This document shows positions 1 through 9,592 of a DNA stretch of 64,000 bases, piece after piece. The stretch is taken from the NCBI RefSeq assembly GCF_900099935.1, contig NZ_FNEK01000016.1:1-64000 (forward strand), in the 5' to 3' direction. The DNA comes from Aliiruegeria lutimaris. GTDB taxonomy: Bacteria > Pseudomonadota > Alphaproteobacteria > Rhodobacterales > Rhodobacteraceae. How positions within the stretch are numbered: the stretch's first letter is position 1; every line of letters starts with the position of its first letter. A program made the translations under genes and the position numbers. The notes beneath the pieces are model-generated. The model saw only the letters and a program-made list of their open reading frames with translations, did no database searches and was not told the origin of the DNA.

Positions 1-411
1 TCACCCGGAGGTGGATCTTGGTCGTGAAGCCACCCTTTGAGCGGCCAAAACCCTGTCGCGGAGTCCCCCTTTAGCGCCCGCTGCCTGATGATGGGCGCGA
101 ACCACGGTGCTATCGACCATTTGCAGGGCGTCAGGGACGATCCGGCTCTCGGTCAGCGCCTCCAGGATCTGTTCCCAGAGACCGGCGAGCGTCCAGCGGC
201 GGAACTGCCGATAGACACTTGACCATTTTCCGAACTCTTCGGGCAAGTCCCGCCATGGTGCTCCTGTCCGAGCGATCCAGAAAACACCATCAAGAACACG
301 CCGGTGGTTTGTGGGTTTGCGCCCATTCGAGGCGCGAACAGACAAGATGAAACGCTCAAAGAACGCCCACTCCTCGTCCGACATCAGGTCTCGTGCCAAG
401 CTGGTCTCCAT
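1..411 (-). CDS. IS5-family transposase, first frame (frameshifted, partial)
   Basis: The 136-residue frame carries the N-terminal IS5/DUF4096-type region (WRDLPEEFGKWSSVYRQFRRW) and the first catalytic Asp region (QMVDSTVVRAHHQAAGAKGG). It then runs into a meaningless tail. At the lysine-glycine codons the minus strand reads GCTAAAGGGGGACTCC. Moving back one base gives GTPRQGFGRSKGGFTTKIH, the normal IS5 continuation, so this is a -1 slippage site of the kind used by two-frame IS5 elements. The second frame runs off the window. Transposition function cannot be judged from this fragment. Confidence 0.85.
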   Translation of the reverse strand: METSLARDLMSDEEWAFFERFILSVRASNGRKPTNHRRVLDGVFWIARTGAPWRDLPEEFGKWSSVYRQFRRWTLAGLWEQILEALTESRIVPDALQMVDSTVVRAHHQAAGAKGGLRDRVLAAQRVASRPRSTSG

Positions 412-472
412 CGCAGATACCAGCTTGAATCACGCCTATCGCCGAGTGTGAATCCCTTTTGTCAACACGACC
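1..472 (-). mobile_element. IS5-family insertion sequence, truncated by window edge
   Basis: Only one end of the element is present. It contains the first transposase frame, with its start codon at 411, and about 60 bp of terminal sequence. Read on the minus strand, the end beginning at about 472 reads GGTCGTGTTGAC. It abuts a CTAG tetranucleotide at 472-475, a typical IS5-type target, but the boundary is an estimate because the other inverted repeat lies outside the window. The element sits next to a degenerate secreted-protein remnant (485-743) and about 750 bp upstream of the sucC operon. Confidence 0.75.
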
Positions 473-484
473 TAGCAAGCGCAG

Positions 485-743
485 CTATTTCGGTCTTCCC
501 GCCCTGACACTGATCGCCGGAATTGCCCGGATCCCGGTTTCTTCTGTTTTCCTAGTTGTTAATGTCTCGCCATTCGACACGGCGCAGCTTTTCACTGCCA
601 TTTCCGTGTCCGGAATCGGTATTGCGACTTTGTTCGACCTGGGCAGCCTTCTCTGCGTCTCAGTTCTCGCTGTCCGCAATGGCCGGAGCCGAAACCGAAA
701 TGCAGAGCATGGCGGCAAGCGAGGTTGTAATAAGAAGTTTCAC
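485..743 (-). pseudogene. remnant of a small secreted protein beside the IS
   Basis: A GTG at 741-743 opens VKLLITTSLAAMLCISVSA, a textbook Sec signal peptide with an Ala-X-Ala cleavage site (AIA) at residues 21-23. Translation then stops at a TGA (660-662) after 27 codons. Downstream coding is ambiguous. The same frame continues through a second stop, while a one-base shift gives an open frame ending at 485 with regular-looking composition. Either reading describes a gene that has decayed, and the IS boundary lies just beyond it. It may also be a chance open frame; no family was recognised. Confidence 0.3.
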
Positions 744-1080
744 GGATTATCAGTCCCGACCCCGAGAATTTTCTTCGCGTTTGCGGGCATTCGGGGCCAT
801 GCCCGCCACTCAGAACATCTGTTGATGTGGGGTAAGTTCTCTGACATAAAATTGATTGAAAATATAGCATAATGGACACTTCCCATCGAGTGCCTCGGCG
901 GAGCCGACCGCGAAGCGTCGGCCGAGCGGGGGATGGCGCTGCCGGAATCATGTGCTGGATCGGGAAACGATGCGCGGCTCCCGGTGGTCGCCCTATCTGA
1001 ACCCAGCGGGCCCGAATACGGTGTAATTCCACCGACGTCGCGCGTTGAATTTCACCTGCAGCGAATCGCTTGATTTTAAT

Positions 1081-1113
1081 TTGTGATCACACTTTTTGTG
1101 GGTGTGATCACAA
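1081..1113. promoter_or_regulatory. twin TGTGATCACA palindrome, putative operator of suc operon
   Basis: TTGTGATCACAC (1081-1092) and GTGTGATCACAA (1102-1113) form a perfect 12-bp inverted repeat around a 9-bp spacer. Each arm is itself built on the 10-bp palindrome TGTGATCACA. The two palindrome centres are 21 bp apart, about two helical turns. This spacing suits cooperative binding of two dimers. It lies 105 bp before the sucC start codon. The regulator is unknown; GntR/FCD proteins often use GT(N)AC-type palindromes, so one is possible. Confidence 0.6.
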
Positions 1114-1139
1114 AAGTACGATTTTGCGCTAACAGATCC

Positions 1140-1158
1140 CCGTTTTGACAAAAAACGG
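1140..1158. promoter_or_regulatory. inverted repeat in sucC promoter region
   Basis: CCGTTTT (1140-1146) pairs with AAAACGG (1152-1158) across a 5-base spacer. The repeat overlaps a TTGACA hexamer at 1145-1150 and lies 60 bp before sucC. It could be an operator covering a -35 element or a leader hairpin; the sequence alone does not decide. Confidence 0.4.
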
Positions 1159-1218
1159 TTTGACGGCACACGAAGGTATGCCAATCAGGCAAAAATCGCA
1201 GCTAGACGGGACATTTTC

Positions 1219-2412
1219 ATGAACATCCATGAATACCAGGCGAAGGCTCTGCTTCGCGACTTCGGCGCCCCGGTCAGTGATGGCCGTATCGTTTACAAGG
1301 CGGAGGAGGCCAAGACGGCCGCCGGCGAAATGGACGGGCCGCTTTGGGTCGTCAAGGCTCAGATCCACGCGGGTGGCCGCGGCAAGGGCCATTTCAAGGA
1401 GCCGGAAGCTGGCGAAAAGGGCGGCGTACGGATCGCAAAGTCGGTCGAAGAGGCCGCCGAGGAAGCCAGAAAGATGCTTGGCCGCACGCTCGTTACCGAA
1501 CAGACCGGCCCGGCGGGCAAGGAAGTCCACCGCGTCTATATCGAGGATGGCTCCAACATCCAGCGTGAGCTTTACCTCGCGCTGCTGATCGACCGCCAGA
1601 CCTCGCGCATCTCTTTCGTCTGCTCCACCGAGGGCGGGATGAATATTGAAGAGGTGGCTGCCGAGACCCCGGAAAAGATCCTGTCCTTCTCCGTCGATCC
1701 GGCCACAGGTTATCACGGCTACCATGGCCGCCGCATCGCCTTCATGCTCGGCCTCAAGGGGCCGCAGGTCAAGCAATGCGTTGCCCTGATGAAGACGCTC
1801 TACCGGATGTTCGTCCAGAAGGACATGGATATGCTGGAGATCAACCCGTTGATCATTTCCGACACGGGCGACCTCAAGTGCCTCGATGCCAAGATGGGCT
1901 TCGACGGCAACGCGCTCTATCGCCACCCTGACGTGGCCGCGCTGCGCGACGAGACCGAAGAGGACCCGAAAGAGCTGGAAGCCAGCAAGTTCGACCTCAA
2001 CTACATCGCGCTCGACGGTGACATCGGCTGCATGGTGAACGGCGCGGGCCTGGCCATGGCGACGATGGATATCATCAAGCTCTACGGTGCCGAGCCGGCG
2101 AACTTCCTCGACGTGGGCGGCGGGGCGACCAAGGAAAAGGTCACCGAAGCTTTCAAGATCATCACCTCGGACCCGAACGTGAAGGGCATCCTGGTGAACA
2201 TCTTCGGTGGCATCATGCGCTGTGATGTCATCGCCGAGGGCGTGATCGCCGCGGTGAAAGAGGTTGGCCTGCAGGTTCCGCTGGTCGTGCGTCTCGAAGG
2301 TACGAATGTTGAAAAGGGCAAGGAAATCATTGCCTCCAGCGGTCTGAACGTGATCGCGGCGGACGATCTCGCCGATGGCGCCCAGAAAATCGTCGCAGCG
2401 GTGAAAGGATAA
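1219..2412 (+). CDS. sucC: succinate--CoA ligase (ADP/GDP-forming) subunit beta
   Basis: The 397-residue protein is full length for SucC. It forms succinyl-CoA synthetase with SucD and converts succinyl-CoA to succinate with substrate-level phosphorylation in the TCA cycle. The N-terminal ATP-grasp fold shows [16 protein letters not shown] and the nucleotide-binding [13 protein letters not shown]. The C-terminal CoA-ligase domain carries [14 protein letters not shown] and [12 protein letters not shown]. The ATG at 1219 is the family start. It has only a weak Shine-Dalgarno sequence, which is odd for an operon leader. sucD follows after 5 bp. Confidence 0.97.
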   Translation: MNIHEYQAKALLRDFGAPVSDGRIVYKAEEAKTAAGEMDGPLWVVKAQIHAGGRGKGHFKEPEAGEKGGVRIAKSVEEAAEEARKMLGRTLVTEQTGPAGKEVHRVYIEDGSNIQRELYLALLIDRQTSRISFVCSTEGGMNIEEVAAETPEKILSFSVDPATGYHGYHGRRIAFMLGLKGPQVKQCVALMKTLYRMFVQKDMDMLEINPLIISDTGDLKCLDAKMGFDGNALYRHPDVAALRDETEEDPKELEASKFDLNYIALDGDIGCMVNGAGLAMATMDIIKLYGAEPANFLDVGGGATKEKVTEAFKIITSDPNVKGILVNIFGGIMRCDVIAEGVIAAVKEVGLQVPLVVRLEGTNVEKGKEIIASSGLNVIAADDLADGAQKIVAAVKG

Positions 2413-2417
2413 GAAGA

Positions 2418-3305
2418 ATGGCTGTTCTCGTTGATGAAAACACCAAGGTGATCTGCCAGGGCTTCACCGGCTCGCAGGGCACCTTCCACTCCGAGCAGGC
2501 GATTGCCTATGGCACCAAGATGGTCGGCGGCGTAACGCCGGGCAAAGGTGGCCAGGAGCATCTTGGCCTGCCGGTCTTCGACTCCGTGCACGAAGCCAAG
2601 GCCGTGACAGAGGCAAACGCGACCGTGATTTACGTGCCGCCCCCCTTCGCGGCGGACTCGATCCTCGAGGCCATCGACGCCGAGATGGAGCTGATCGTCT
2701 GCATCACGGAAGGCATCCCGGTCATGGACATGATGACGGTCAAGCGCGCGCTGCAGTGCAGCAGGTCGCGTCTGATCGGCCCGAACTGCCCCGGTATCAT
2801 CACGCCGGATGCCTGCAAGATCGGCATCATGCCGGGCCACATTCACAAGCGCGGCTCCGTGGGCGTTGTCTCCCGCTCGGGCACGCTGACCTACGAGGCT
2901 GTTAAGCAGACCTCCGATTCCGGCCTCGGCCAGTCCACCGCTGTCGGCATCGGCGGCGACCCGATCAAGGGCACCGAGCATATCGACGTGCTGGAGATGT
3001 TCCTCGCCGATGACGAAACCCAGTCGATCATCATGATCGGCGAGATCGGTGGCGCGGCCGAAGAGGAAGCCGCGCAGTTCCTGGCCGACGAGAAGAAGCG
3101 CGGCCGCTGGAAGCCGACCGCCGGTTTCATCGCCGGCCGCACGGCCCCTCCGGGCCGCCGCATGGGCCATGCCGGTGCGATCGTCGCCGGTGGCAAGGGC
3201 GGTGCCGAGGACAAGATCGAAGCCATGCTCTCCGCGGGCATCACCGTCGCCGAAAGCCCGGCTCACCTGGGCCAGGCGGTTCTGAAGGCCATCGACAAGG
3301 GCTGA
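2418..3305 (+). CDS. sucD: succinate--CoA ligase subunit alpha
   Basis: The 295-residue alpha subunit is close to the usual length of about 290. The Rossmann CoA-binding domain begins [20 protein letters not shown]. The phosphorylated active-site histidine is in [19 protein letters not shown] near the C-terminus. The ATG at 2418 follows the sucC stop by 5 bp with AAGAAG as ribosome-binding site, so the two subunits are co-translated in equal amounts. A 225-bp leader separates it from sucA, so the two enzyme complexes may be uncoupled at RNA level. Confidence 0.97.
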   Translation: MAVLVDENTKVICQGFTGSQGTFHSEQAIAYGTKMVGGVTPGKGGQEHLGLPVFDSVHEAKAVTEANATVIYVPPPFAADSILEAIDAEMELIVCITEGIPVMDMMTVKRALQCSRSRLIGPNCPGIITPDACKIGIMPGHIHKRGSVGVVSRSGTLTYEAVKQTSDSGLGQSTAVGIGGDPIKGTEHIDVLEMFLADDETQSIIMIGEIGGAAEEEAAQFLADEKKRGRWKPTAGFIAGRTAPPGRRMGHAGAIVAGGKGGAEDKIEAMLSAGITVAESPAHLGQAVLKAIDKG

Positions 3306-3382
3306 GTGACGGCTGGGGGGGGTAAACCCGCAATGGGACGAGCGACAGCGAACCGCTTGTACATCCTCCCCCGCAATCACTG

Positions 3383-3407
3383 CTCGGGCCGTTCCATGCG
3401 GCCCGAG
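3383..3407 (+). promoter_or_regulatory. perfect hairpin between sucD and sucA
   Basis: CTCGGGCCG (3383-3391) and CGGCCCGAG (3399-3407) form a 9-bp GC-rich stem with a 7-base loop, followed by only three T residues. It is too poor in U for a standard terminator. It could attenuate transcription, stabilise the sucCD mRNA 3' end, or mark a processing point in the 225-bp sucD-sucA gap. Confidence 0.5.
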
Positions 3408-3442
3408 TTTCGGCATGTGGAGCAAGGCTTTGTGCCTGACAA

Positions 3443-3457
3443 ATTGTCTCCGACAAT
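3443..3457. promoter_or_regulatory. ATTGTC-GACAAT palindrome upstream of sucA
   Basis: ATTGTC (3443-3448) and GACAAT (3452-3457) are perfect inverted arms around TCC, 74 bp before the sucA ATG. An overlapping TTTGT/ACAAA repeat lies just upstream. This suggests an operator for an internal promoter that serves sucAB-lpd separately from sucCD. No clear promoter hexamers were recognised. Confidence 0.35.
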
Positions 3458-3530
3458 GGGTGCCGAACAACTGGAATTTCGCCACAGACAACCTTAGGTC
3501 CGAACACAACAAAAGCGCCAAGGACTCGCC

Positions 3531-6482
3531 ATGACCGAACACAGCCGCAACGATATTTTCCATGCGTCCAGCTTCCTGCAAGGCCACAATGCGGAATATG
3601 TGGAGCAACTCTACGCCCGCTATTCCCAGGACCCGACCTCGGTCGACGAAGCCTGGGGCGAGTTCTTCCGCCAACTCGGCGATGAGGAACAGGAAGTGCG
3701 GGCCGAGGCGACAGGCCCGTCCTGGGCGCGGCCGTCCACTTTCATCGCCGATGAGCTGACCGCGGCGTTGACCGGTGAATGGGCTGAACCGGAAGTTCGT
3801 GATGCCGGCAAGAAAATCAAGGCCAAGGCGGCCGAAAAGGGCGTCGAGGTTTCTGACGACCAGATCAAGCGCGCCGTTCTGGACTCCATCCGCGCCCTGA
3901 TGATCATCCGCGCCTACCGGATCCGGGGCCACCTGGTTGCCGATCTGGACCCGCTGGGCATGCGCGATGCCACACCACACCCGGAGCTCGATCCGGCCTC
4001 CTACGGCTTCAAGGACGCCGACATGGACCGGCCGATCTTCATCGACAATGTGCTCGGTCTGCAAGTGGCGACGATGCGCCAGATCCTCGACATCGTGAAG
4101 CGCACCTATTGTGGCACCTTCGCGCTGCAATACATGCACATCTCGGACCCGGAGCAGGCCGCCTGGCTCAAGGAGCGGATCGAGGGTTTCGGCAAGGAAA
4201 TCCAGTTCACCCGTGAGGGGCGCCGCGCGATCCTCAACAAGCTGGTCGAGGCCGAGGGCTTCGAGAAGTTCCTGCACGTGAAATACATGGGCACCAAGCG
4301 CTTCGGTCTCGATGGCGGTGAATCCCTGATCCCGGCCATGGAACAGATCATCAAGCGCGGCGGTGCGCTCGGCGTGACCGACGTGGTGATCGGCATGCCC
4401 CACCGCGGTCGCCTCAGCGTGCTCGCCAACGTGATGAGCAAGCCCTACCGGGCCATCTTCAACGAATTCCAGGGCGGCAGCTTCAAGCCCGAGGACGTGG
4501 ACGGCTCCGGCGACGTGAAATATCACCTCGGCGCTTCCTCTGACCGCGAGTTCGACGGCAACTCGGTGCACCTCTCGCTGACCGCGAACCCCTCGCACCT
4601 CGAAGCCGTGAACCCGGTCGTGCTGGGCAAGTCCCGCGCCAAGCAGGACCAGAACAACGACCCGCATCGCACCTCGGTGATCCCGATCCTGCTGCACGGT
4701 GACGCGGCTTTCGCCGGTCAGGGTGTCGTTGCGGAATGCTTTGCGCTGTCCGGTCTCAAGGGCCACCGCACCGGCGGCACGATCCATATCGTCGTGAACA
4801 ACCAGATCGGCTTTACCACGGCGCCGCATTTCTCGCGTTCCTCGCCCTATCCGACGGACAACGCGCTGGTGGTGGAAGCGCCGATCTTCCACGTCAACGG
4901 CGACGATCCCGAGGCCGTTGTGCACGCGGCCAAGGTCGCCACGGAGTTCCGCCAGAAATTCCACAAGGATGTCGTGATCGACATCTTCTGCTACCGCCGC
5001 TTCGGTCACAACGAGGGCGACGAGCCCATGTTCACCAACCCGGTGATGTACAACAACATCAAGAAGCACAAGACGACGCTTGCGCTTTATACCGAGCGGC
5101 TGGTCAAGGACGGCCTCATCCCCGAGGGCGAGATCGAGGACATGAAGGCCGCCTTCCAGGCCAAGCTGAACGACGAGTTCGAGGCCGGCAAGGAATTCAA
5201 GCCGAACAAGGCAGACTGGCTCGACGGCCGCTGGTCGCATCTCGACCGCGAGGGCGACAGCTACCAGCGCGGCGAAACCGCGATCCCGGACGAGACCTTC
5301 GACGCGGTCGGCCGTTCACTGGTTACTGCCCCTGACGGCTACCCGCTGCACAAGACGGTTGGCCGGCTGCTCGACGCCAAGTCGCAAATGTTCGAAACCG
5401 GCAAGGGCTTCGACTGGGCCACCGGTGAGGCGCTGGCCTTCGGCTCGCTTCTGACCGAGGGCTACCCGGTGCGTCTCGCGGGTCAGGACTCCACGCGCGG
5501 CACCTTCTCGCAGCGCCATTCCGGCTTCGTGAACCAGCTGACGGAAGAGCGCTACTACCCGCTCAACCATATCCGCGAGGGCCAGGCGCAGTACGAGGTG
5601 ATCGACTCGGCGCTGTCGGAATATGCGGTGCTCGGCTTCGAATATGGCTACTCGCTGGCCGAACCGAACGCGCTCACGCTTTGGGAAGCCCAGTTCGGCG
5701 ACTTCGCCAACGGCGCCCAGATCATGTTCGATCAGTTCATCAGTTCGGGTGAGAGCAAGTGGCTGCGCATGTCCGGCCTCGTCATGCTGATGCCGCATGG
5801 TTTCGAAGGGCAGGGACCGGAGCACTCCTCCGCGCGCCTTGAGCGCTGGCTGCAACTGTGCGGTCAGGATAACTGGATCGTGGCGAACTGCTCGACGCCC
5901 GCGAACTACTTCCACATCCTGCGCCGCCAGCTGCACCGCTCCTTCCGCAAGCCGCTGGTTCTGATGACGCCGAAATCGCTGCTGCGCCACAAGTTCTGCA
6001 TCTCGGACCGCGAGGATTTCACCACCGGATCCTCTTTCCATCGCGTCCTCTGGGACGACGCGCAGAAGGGCAATTCGGACACCCAGCTCAAACCGGACTC
6101 CGAGATCAACCGCGTGGTCATGTGCTCGGGCAAGGTCTATTACGACCTGCTCGAAGAGCGCGACGCCCGCGGCATCGACGATATCTACCTGCTGCGTATC
6201 GAGCAGTTCTACCCCTTCCCGGCGATCTCGCTGGTCAAGGAACTTGAGCGCTTCAAAGGCGCCGAGATGGTCTGGTGCCAGGAAGAGCCCAAGAACCAGG
6301 GTGCCTGGACCTTCATCGAGCCGAATATCGAATGGGTCCTGACCCGCATCGGCGCAACCCATAGCCGTCCGGCTTATGCCGGCCGCGCCGCCTCCGCCTC
6401 GCCGGCTACCGGCCTGGCCTCCATGCACAAAGCACAGCAAGCCGCGCTCATCGACGAAGCGCTGACCATCGAAGGGAAGTGA
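3531..6482 (+). CDS. sucA: 2-oxoglutarate dehydrogenase E1 component
   Basis: The 983-residue thiamine-diphosphate enzyme decarboxylates 2-oxoglutarate and succinylates the lipoyl arms of SucB. The N-terminal E2-docking segment ([20 protein letters not shown], about residues 13-32) is present. So are the ThDP/Mg site [12 protein letters not shown] with [10 protein letters not shown] and the transketolase-like C-terminal half ([19 protein letters not shown]). Length and motifs are normal. The ATG at 3531 follows a weak AAGGACTCGCC site. sucB begins 4 bp after the stop codon, so the E1 and E2 subunits are closely coupled. Confidence 0.97.
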   Translation: MTEHSRNDIFHASSFLQGHNAEYVEQLYARYSQDPTSVDEAWGEFFRQLGDEEQEVRAEATGPSWARPSTFIADELTAALTGEWAEPEVRDAGKKIKAKAAEKGVEVSDDQIKRAVLDSIRALMIIRAYRIRGHLVADLDPLGMRDATPHPELDPASYGFKDADMDRPIFIDNVLGLQVATMRQILDIVKRTYCGTFALQYMHISDPEQAAWLKERIEGFGKEIQFTREGRRAILNKLVEAEGFEKFLHVKYMGTKRFGLDGGESLIPAMEQIIKRGGALGVTDVVIGMPHRGRLSVLANVMSKPYRAIFNEFQGGSFKPEDVDGSGDVKYHLGASSDREFDGNSVHLSLTANPSHLEAVNPVVLGKSRAKQDQNNDPHRTSVIPILLHGDAAFAGQGVVAECFALSGLKGHRTGGTIHIVVNNQIGFTTAPHFSRSSPYPTDNALVVEAPIFHVNGDDPEAVVHAAKVATEFRQKFHKDVVIDIFCYRRFGHNEGDEPMFTNPVMYNNIKKHKTTLALYTERLVKDGLIPEGEIEDMKAAFQAKLNDEFEAGKEFKPNKADWLDGRWSHLDREGDSYQRGETAIPDETFDAVGRSLVTAPDGYPLHKTVGRLLDAKSQMFETGKGFDWATGEALAFGSLLTEGYPVRLAGQDSTRGTFSQRHSGFVNQLTEERYYPLNHIREGQAQYEVIDSALSEYAVLGFEYGYSLAEPNALTLWEAQFGDFANGAQIMFDQFISSGESKWLRMSGLVMLMPHGFEGQGPEHSSARLERWLQLCGQDNWIVANCSTPANYFHILRRQLHRSFRKPLVLMTPKSLLRHKFCISDREDFTTGSSFHRVLWDDAQKGNSDTQLKPDSEINRVVMCSGKVYYDLLEERDARGIDDIYLLRIEQFYPFPAISLVKELERFKGAEMVWCQEEPKNQGAWTFIEPNIEWVLTRIGATHSRPAYAGRAASASPATGLASMHKAQQAALIDEALTIEGK

Positions 6483-6486
6483 AAAA

Positions 6487-7971
6487 ATGACCATTGAAGT
6501 CCGCGTGCCCACCCTGGGTGAAAGCGTCACCGAAGCCACCGTCGCAACCTGGTTCAAGAAACCTGGCGATGCTGTCGCCGTCGATGAGATGCTGTGCGAG
6601 CTGGAAACCGACAAGGTGACGGTCGAGGTCCCGGCGCCGGCCGCCGGTGTGCTGGGCGAGATCGTCGCCGGCGAAGGCGAAACCGTCGGTGTCGATGCCC
6701 TGCTGGCCACGCTGCAGGCCGGCGAAGGTGCGGCCCCGGCGCCCGCCGCACAAGCTGCCCCCGCCAAGGCCGCATCGGCCCCGGCTTCTGGCGGCGCCTC
6801 GGTCGACGTGATGGTCCCGACCCTTGGTGAGAGCGTCACCGAAGCCACTGTTTCCACATGGTTCAAGGCCGTCGGCGATACTGTCGCGCAGGACGAGATG
6901 CTGTGCGAGCTGGAAACCGACAAGGTTTCCGTCGAGGTTCCGGCCCCGGTCGCGGGCGTCCTGACCGAGATCGCCGCGCCGGAAGGCTCTACCGTCGACG
7001 CCGCTGCCAAACTGGCCGTGATCGCCGCCGGTGAAGGCGCTGCCGCGGCCCCTGCGCCCGCCGCCGCCGCCCCGGCGTCTGCCAAGGACGTCGCGGACGC
7101 GCCTTCCGCCCGCAAGTTGATGGCCGAAAAAGGTATGGACCCGGCTGCCGTCCAGGGCTCCGGCCGTGACGGCCGCGTGATGAAGGAGGACGTCATCGCC
7201 GCGCTCAACAAGCCGGCCGCCAAGCCCGCCGCCCCGGCCGCCCCGCGCGCGCCGGTCCCGGCCGAGGATGCGGCCCGCGAAGAGCGCATCAAGATGACCC
7301 GCCTGCGCGCCACCATCGCCCGCCGCCTCAAGGACGCACAGAACAACGCCGCGATCCTGACCACCTATAACGAGGTGGACATGACGGAGACGATGGCGCT
7401 GCGCTCGCAATACAAGGACGAGTTCGAGAAGCGCCACGGCGTTCGCCTCGGCTTCATGTCCTTCTTCACCAAGGCCTGCTGCGCCGCGCTGAAGGAAGTG
7501 CCCGAGGTCAACGCAGAGATCGACGGCGACGAGATCGTCTACAAGAACTTCGTCCATATGGGCATCGCCGCCGGCACGCCACAGGGCCTCGTCGTCCCCG
7601 TCATCCGCGACGCCGACCAGATGGGCTTTGCCGAGATCGAAGCCGCCATCGCCGAGAAGGGCCGCCGCGCCCGCGACGGCAAGCTCTCCATGGCCGAGAT
7701 GCAGGGCGGCACCTTCACCATCTCCAACGGTGGTGTCTATGGCTCGCTGATGTCCTCGCCGATCCTCAACCCGCCGCAATCGGGTATCCTCGGCATGCAC
7801 AAGATCCAGCAGCGCCCGATGGTCATCAACGGCGAGATCGTCGCCCGCCCGATGATGTACCTGGCACTCAGCTACGATCACCGCATCGTCGACGGCAAGG
7901 GCGCCGTGACCTTCCTGGTGAAGGTCAAGGAAGCGCTCGAAGACCCGCGCCGCCTGCTGATGGATCTCTGA
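6487..7971 (+). CDS. sucB: 2-oxoglutarate dehydrogenase E2 with two lipoyl domains
   Basis: The dihydrolipoyl succinyltransferase is 494 residues, against about 400 for single-lipoyl E2o. Two lipoyl domains are visible, residues 1-77 with LETDK lysine 43 and about 105-180 with lysine 146, joined by Ala/Pro-rich linkers. An E3/E1-binding domain ([20 protein letters not shown], about 212-231) and the catalytic domain with the active-site [10 protein letters not shown] near the C-terminus follow. The lipoyl copies share long identical DNA stretches, which points to internal duplication. It lies 4 bp after sucA. Lpd, the E3 component, is next. Confidence 0.96.
   Translation: MTIEVRVPTLGESVTEATVATWFKKPGDAVAVDEMLCELETDKVTVEVPAPAAGVLGEIVAGEGETVGVDALLATLQAGEGAAPAPAAQAAPAKAASAPASGGASVDVMVPTLGESVTEATVSTWFKAVGDTVAQDEMLCELETDKVSVEVPAPVAGVLTEIAAPEGSTVDAAAKLAVIAAGEGAAAAPAPAAAAPASAKDVADAPSARKLMAEKGMDPAAVQGSGRDGRVMKEDVIAALNKPAAKPAAPAAPRAPVPAEDAAREERIKMTRLRATIARRLKDAQNNAAILTTYNEVDMTETMALRSQYKDEFEKRHGVRLGFMSFFTKACCAALKEVPEVNAEIDGDEIVYKNFVHMGIAAGTPQGLVVPVIRDADQMGFAEIEAAIAEKGRRARDGKLSMAEMQGGTFTISNGGVYGSLMSSPILNPPQSGILGMHKIQQRPMVINGEIVARPMMYLALSYDHRIVDGKGAVTFLVKVKEALEDPRRLLMDL
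6512..6955 (+). repeat. duplicated lipoyl-domain coding segment in sucB
   Basis: The DNA around 6512-6645 and 6821-6954 encodes the same lipoyl module, [12 protein letters not shown] through LETDKV to VEVPAP. It includes a perfect run of more than 25 bases spanning the GAGATGCTGTGCGAGCTGG coding stretch. The identity at synonymous positions suggests recent duplication or gene conversion. Confidence 0.75.
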
Positions 7972-8010
7972 TCCCGACGGCGGCCGCCGATCCCGCGGCC
8001 GTCGCATCCT

Positions 8011-8070
8011 CTTTCTTGAAGTATCCTCGGGGGAGGCGCCGCAAGGCGCCGGGGGGCAGACGGCCCCCCT
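8011..8070 (+). repeat. ATATCC-type intergenic element, copy A (single)
   Basis: CTTTCTTGAAGTATCCTCGG (8011-8030) leads into GGGAGGCGCC, GCAA, GGCGCC and then a G6/C6 hairpin around CAGACGG. The arrangement matches copies B, C and D elsewhere in the window: a short TTCTT-type lead, AT-rich ATATCC core, GGGGGAG, short GC palindrome, then a GGGGGGCAGACNGCCCCC stem. It lies between sucB and lpd inside the operon, where it could form an mRNA stem-loop. Confidence 0.7.
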
Positions 8071-8114
8071 CCCACGCCGCCCAAAGGCGCGCGCCAACCG
8101 CAAAGGAACACATC

Positions 8115-9509
8115 ATGGCAAGCTATGACGTTATCGTAATCGGCGCCGGCCCCGGCGGCTATGTCTGCGCCATCCGCTGCGCCCAACTGGGCCTGAAAAC
8201 CGCTTGTGTCGAGGGCCGCGAAACCCTCGGTGGCACCTGCCTCAACGTCGGCTGCATCCCCTCCAAGGCGCTGCTGCATGCCTCGCACCTGTTGCACGAG
8301 AGCGAGCACAATTTCGAGGAAATGGGCATCAAGGCCGGCAAACCGAAGGTCGATTTCGAAAAGATGCTCGGTTACAAGCAGGGCGTGATCGACACCAACA
8401 CCAAGGGCATCGAGTTCCTGTTCAAGAAGAACAAGATCGACTGGCTGAAGGGCTGGGGCTCGATCCCCGAGGCTGGCAAGGTCAAGGTCGGAGACGAGAT
8501 CCACGAAGCCAAGAATATCATCATCGCGTCCGGCTCCTCTGCGGCCTCGATCCCGGGCGCCGAAGTCGAGATCGACGAGAAGATCGTCGTCACCTCCACC
8601 GGTGCTCTGGAACTGCCGAAGATCCCGAAAAAGATGGTCGTGGTCGGTGCAGGCGTGATCGGGCTGGAGCTTGGCTCCGTCTATAGCCGCCTCGGCACCG
8701 AGGTCACCGTGATCGAGTTCCTGGACGGTATTACCCCGGGCGCCGATGCCGAGGTTGCCCGTGCCTTCCAGAAGATCCTCAAGAAGCAGGGGCTGGATAT
8801 CATCACCGGCGCCGCCGTTTCCAAGGTCGAGACGCTCAAGACCAAGGCCAAGGTCACGTACGCGATGCGCAAGGATGGGGCCGAGCACACGGTCGATGCC
8901 GACGTGGTCCTCGTCGCCACCGGCCGTCTGCCCTTTACCGAAGGGCTGGGGCTCGACGCACTCGGCGTCAAGATGTCCAAGCGTGGCCAGATCGAGGTCG
9001 ATGCGCATTACCAGACCAATATCCCCGGCGTTTACGCCATCGGCGACGTGATCGACGGCCCGATGCTGGCGCACAAGGCCGAGGACGAGGGCGGCGCCGT
9101 GGCCGAGATGATCGCCGGGCAGAAGCCGCATATCGACTACAACCTCATCCCCGGCGTGATCTACACCACGCCCGAGGTGGCTTCGGTCGGTGCGACCGAA
9201 GAGCAGCTCAAGGAGGCGGGACGGGCCTACAAGGCTGGCAAGTTCAACTTCATGGGCAATGGCCGCGCCAAGGCGATGATGCAGTCCGACGGCTTCGTGA
9301 AGATCCTCGCCGACAAGGAAACCGACCGCATCCTTGGCGCCCATATCATCGGCCCGGTGGCCGGCGAGATGATCCACGAGATCTGCGTCGCGATGGAGTT
9401 CGGCGCCTCGGCCGAGGATCTTGCCCGCACCTGCCACGCCCACCCGACCACCTCGGAAGCGGTGCGTGAGGCGGCGATGGCCTGTGGCGACGGACCGATC
9501 CACGCCTGA
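8115..9509 (+). CDS. lpd: dihydrolipoyl dehydrogenase (E3)
   Basis: The 464-residue flavoprotein reoxidises dihydrolipoyl groups of the E2 core with NAD+. The FAD Rossmann motif [13 protein letters not shown] is at the N-terminus and the redox disulfide is C42-C47 in [13 protein letters not shown]. The NAD-binding [17 protein letters not shown] and the C-terminal HAHPTTSE active-site acid-base pair are intact. The frame stays open back to 8016, but the ATG at 8115 preceded by AAAGGAA gives the family N-terminus. The upstream extension would read through repeat copy A. Confidence 0.97.
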   Translation: MASYDVIVIGAGPGGYVCAIRCAQLGLKTACVEGRETLGGTCLNVGCIPSKALLHASHLLHESEHNFEEMGIKAGKPKVDFEKMLGYKQGVIDTNTKGIEFLFKKNKIDWLKGWGSIPEAGKVKVGDEIHEAKNIIIASGSSAASIPGAEVEIDEKIVVTSTGALELPKIPKKMVVVGAGVIGLELGSVYSRLGTEVTVIEFLDGITPGADAEVARAFQKILKKQGLDIITGAAVSKVETLKTKAKVTYAMRKDGAEHTVDADVVLVATGRLPFTEGLGLDALGVKMSKRGQIEVDAHYQTNIPGVYAIGDVIDGPMLAHKAEDEGGAVAEMIAGQKPHIDYNLIPGVIYTTPEVASVGATEEQLKEAGRAYKAGKFNFMGNGRAKAMMQSDGFVKILADKETDRILGAHIIGPVAGEMIHEICVAMEFGASAEDLARTCHAHPTTSEAVREAAMACGDGPIHA

Positions 9510-9517
9510 TTGGCCGG

Positions 9518-9590
9518 GGACGGGGGGCTGTCTGCCCCCCGCGCGCCCCGGTCGGGGCGCTCCCCCCGAGGATATTTTTGGACAGAAGAA
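9518..9590 (-). repeat. ATATCC-type intergenic element, copy B (single, inverted)
   Basis: On the minus strand this reads CTTCTTCTGTCCAAAAATAT CCTCGGGGGG, then AGCGCCCCGACCGGGGCGC and GGGGGGCAGACAGCCCCC. It is the same layout as copy A and shares the CAGAC loop of the G/C stem. It follows the lpd stop codon by a few bases and precedes the terminator at 9593-9613. Confidence 0.7.
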
Positions 9591-9592
9591 GA

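Larger units (their letters stand above)
744..1218. other. intergenic region upstream of sucC
   Basis: No convincing gene was found in 744-1030. The AT-richer part, 1070-1218, holds the twin TGTGATCACA palindromes, a second inverted repeat (1140-1158) and sigma70-like TTGACA at 1145-1150 and TTGACG at 1160-1165. Convincing -10 boxes were not found. It is the presumed control region of the suc operon. Confidence 0.5.

Noticed and set aside
459-872. 137-codon plus-strand open frame between IS and sucC
   Set aside because: It overlaps the IS end, has no ribosome-binding site and shows no recognisable domain.
1081-1113. Assigning the twin palindrome to the GntR protein at 12981
   Set aside because: No matching palindrome was seen before the GntR gene itself and the two loci are 11 kb apart; the link would be a guess.
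2082-5240. 1052-codon open frame antisense to sucD and sucA
   Set aside because: It lies opposite certain TCA-cycle genes in the frame left open by GC-rich third positions; its translation is His/Arg/Val/Leu-rich with no recognised domain.
5316-8103. Long antisense frames opposite sucA, sucB and the sucB-lpd gap
   Set aside because: They repeat Ala/Ser/Thr or Asp/His-rich strings mirroring lipoyl linkers; no ribosome-binding site or family match is seen.
8016-8114. N-terminal extension of lpd
   Set aside because: The added residues would come from an intergenic repeat and precede the normal [10 protein letters not shown] start with a ribosome-binding site.
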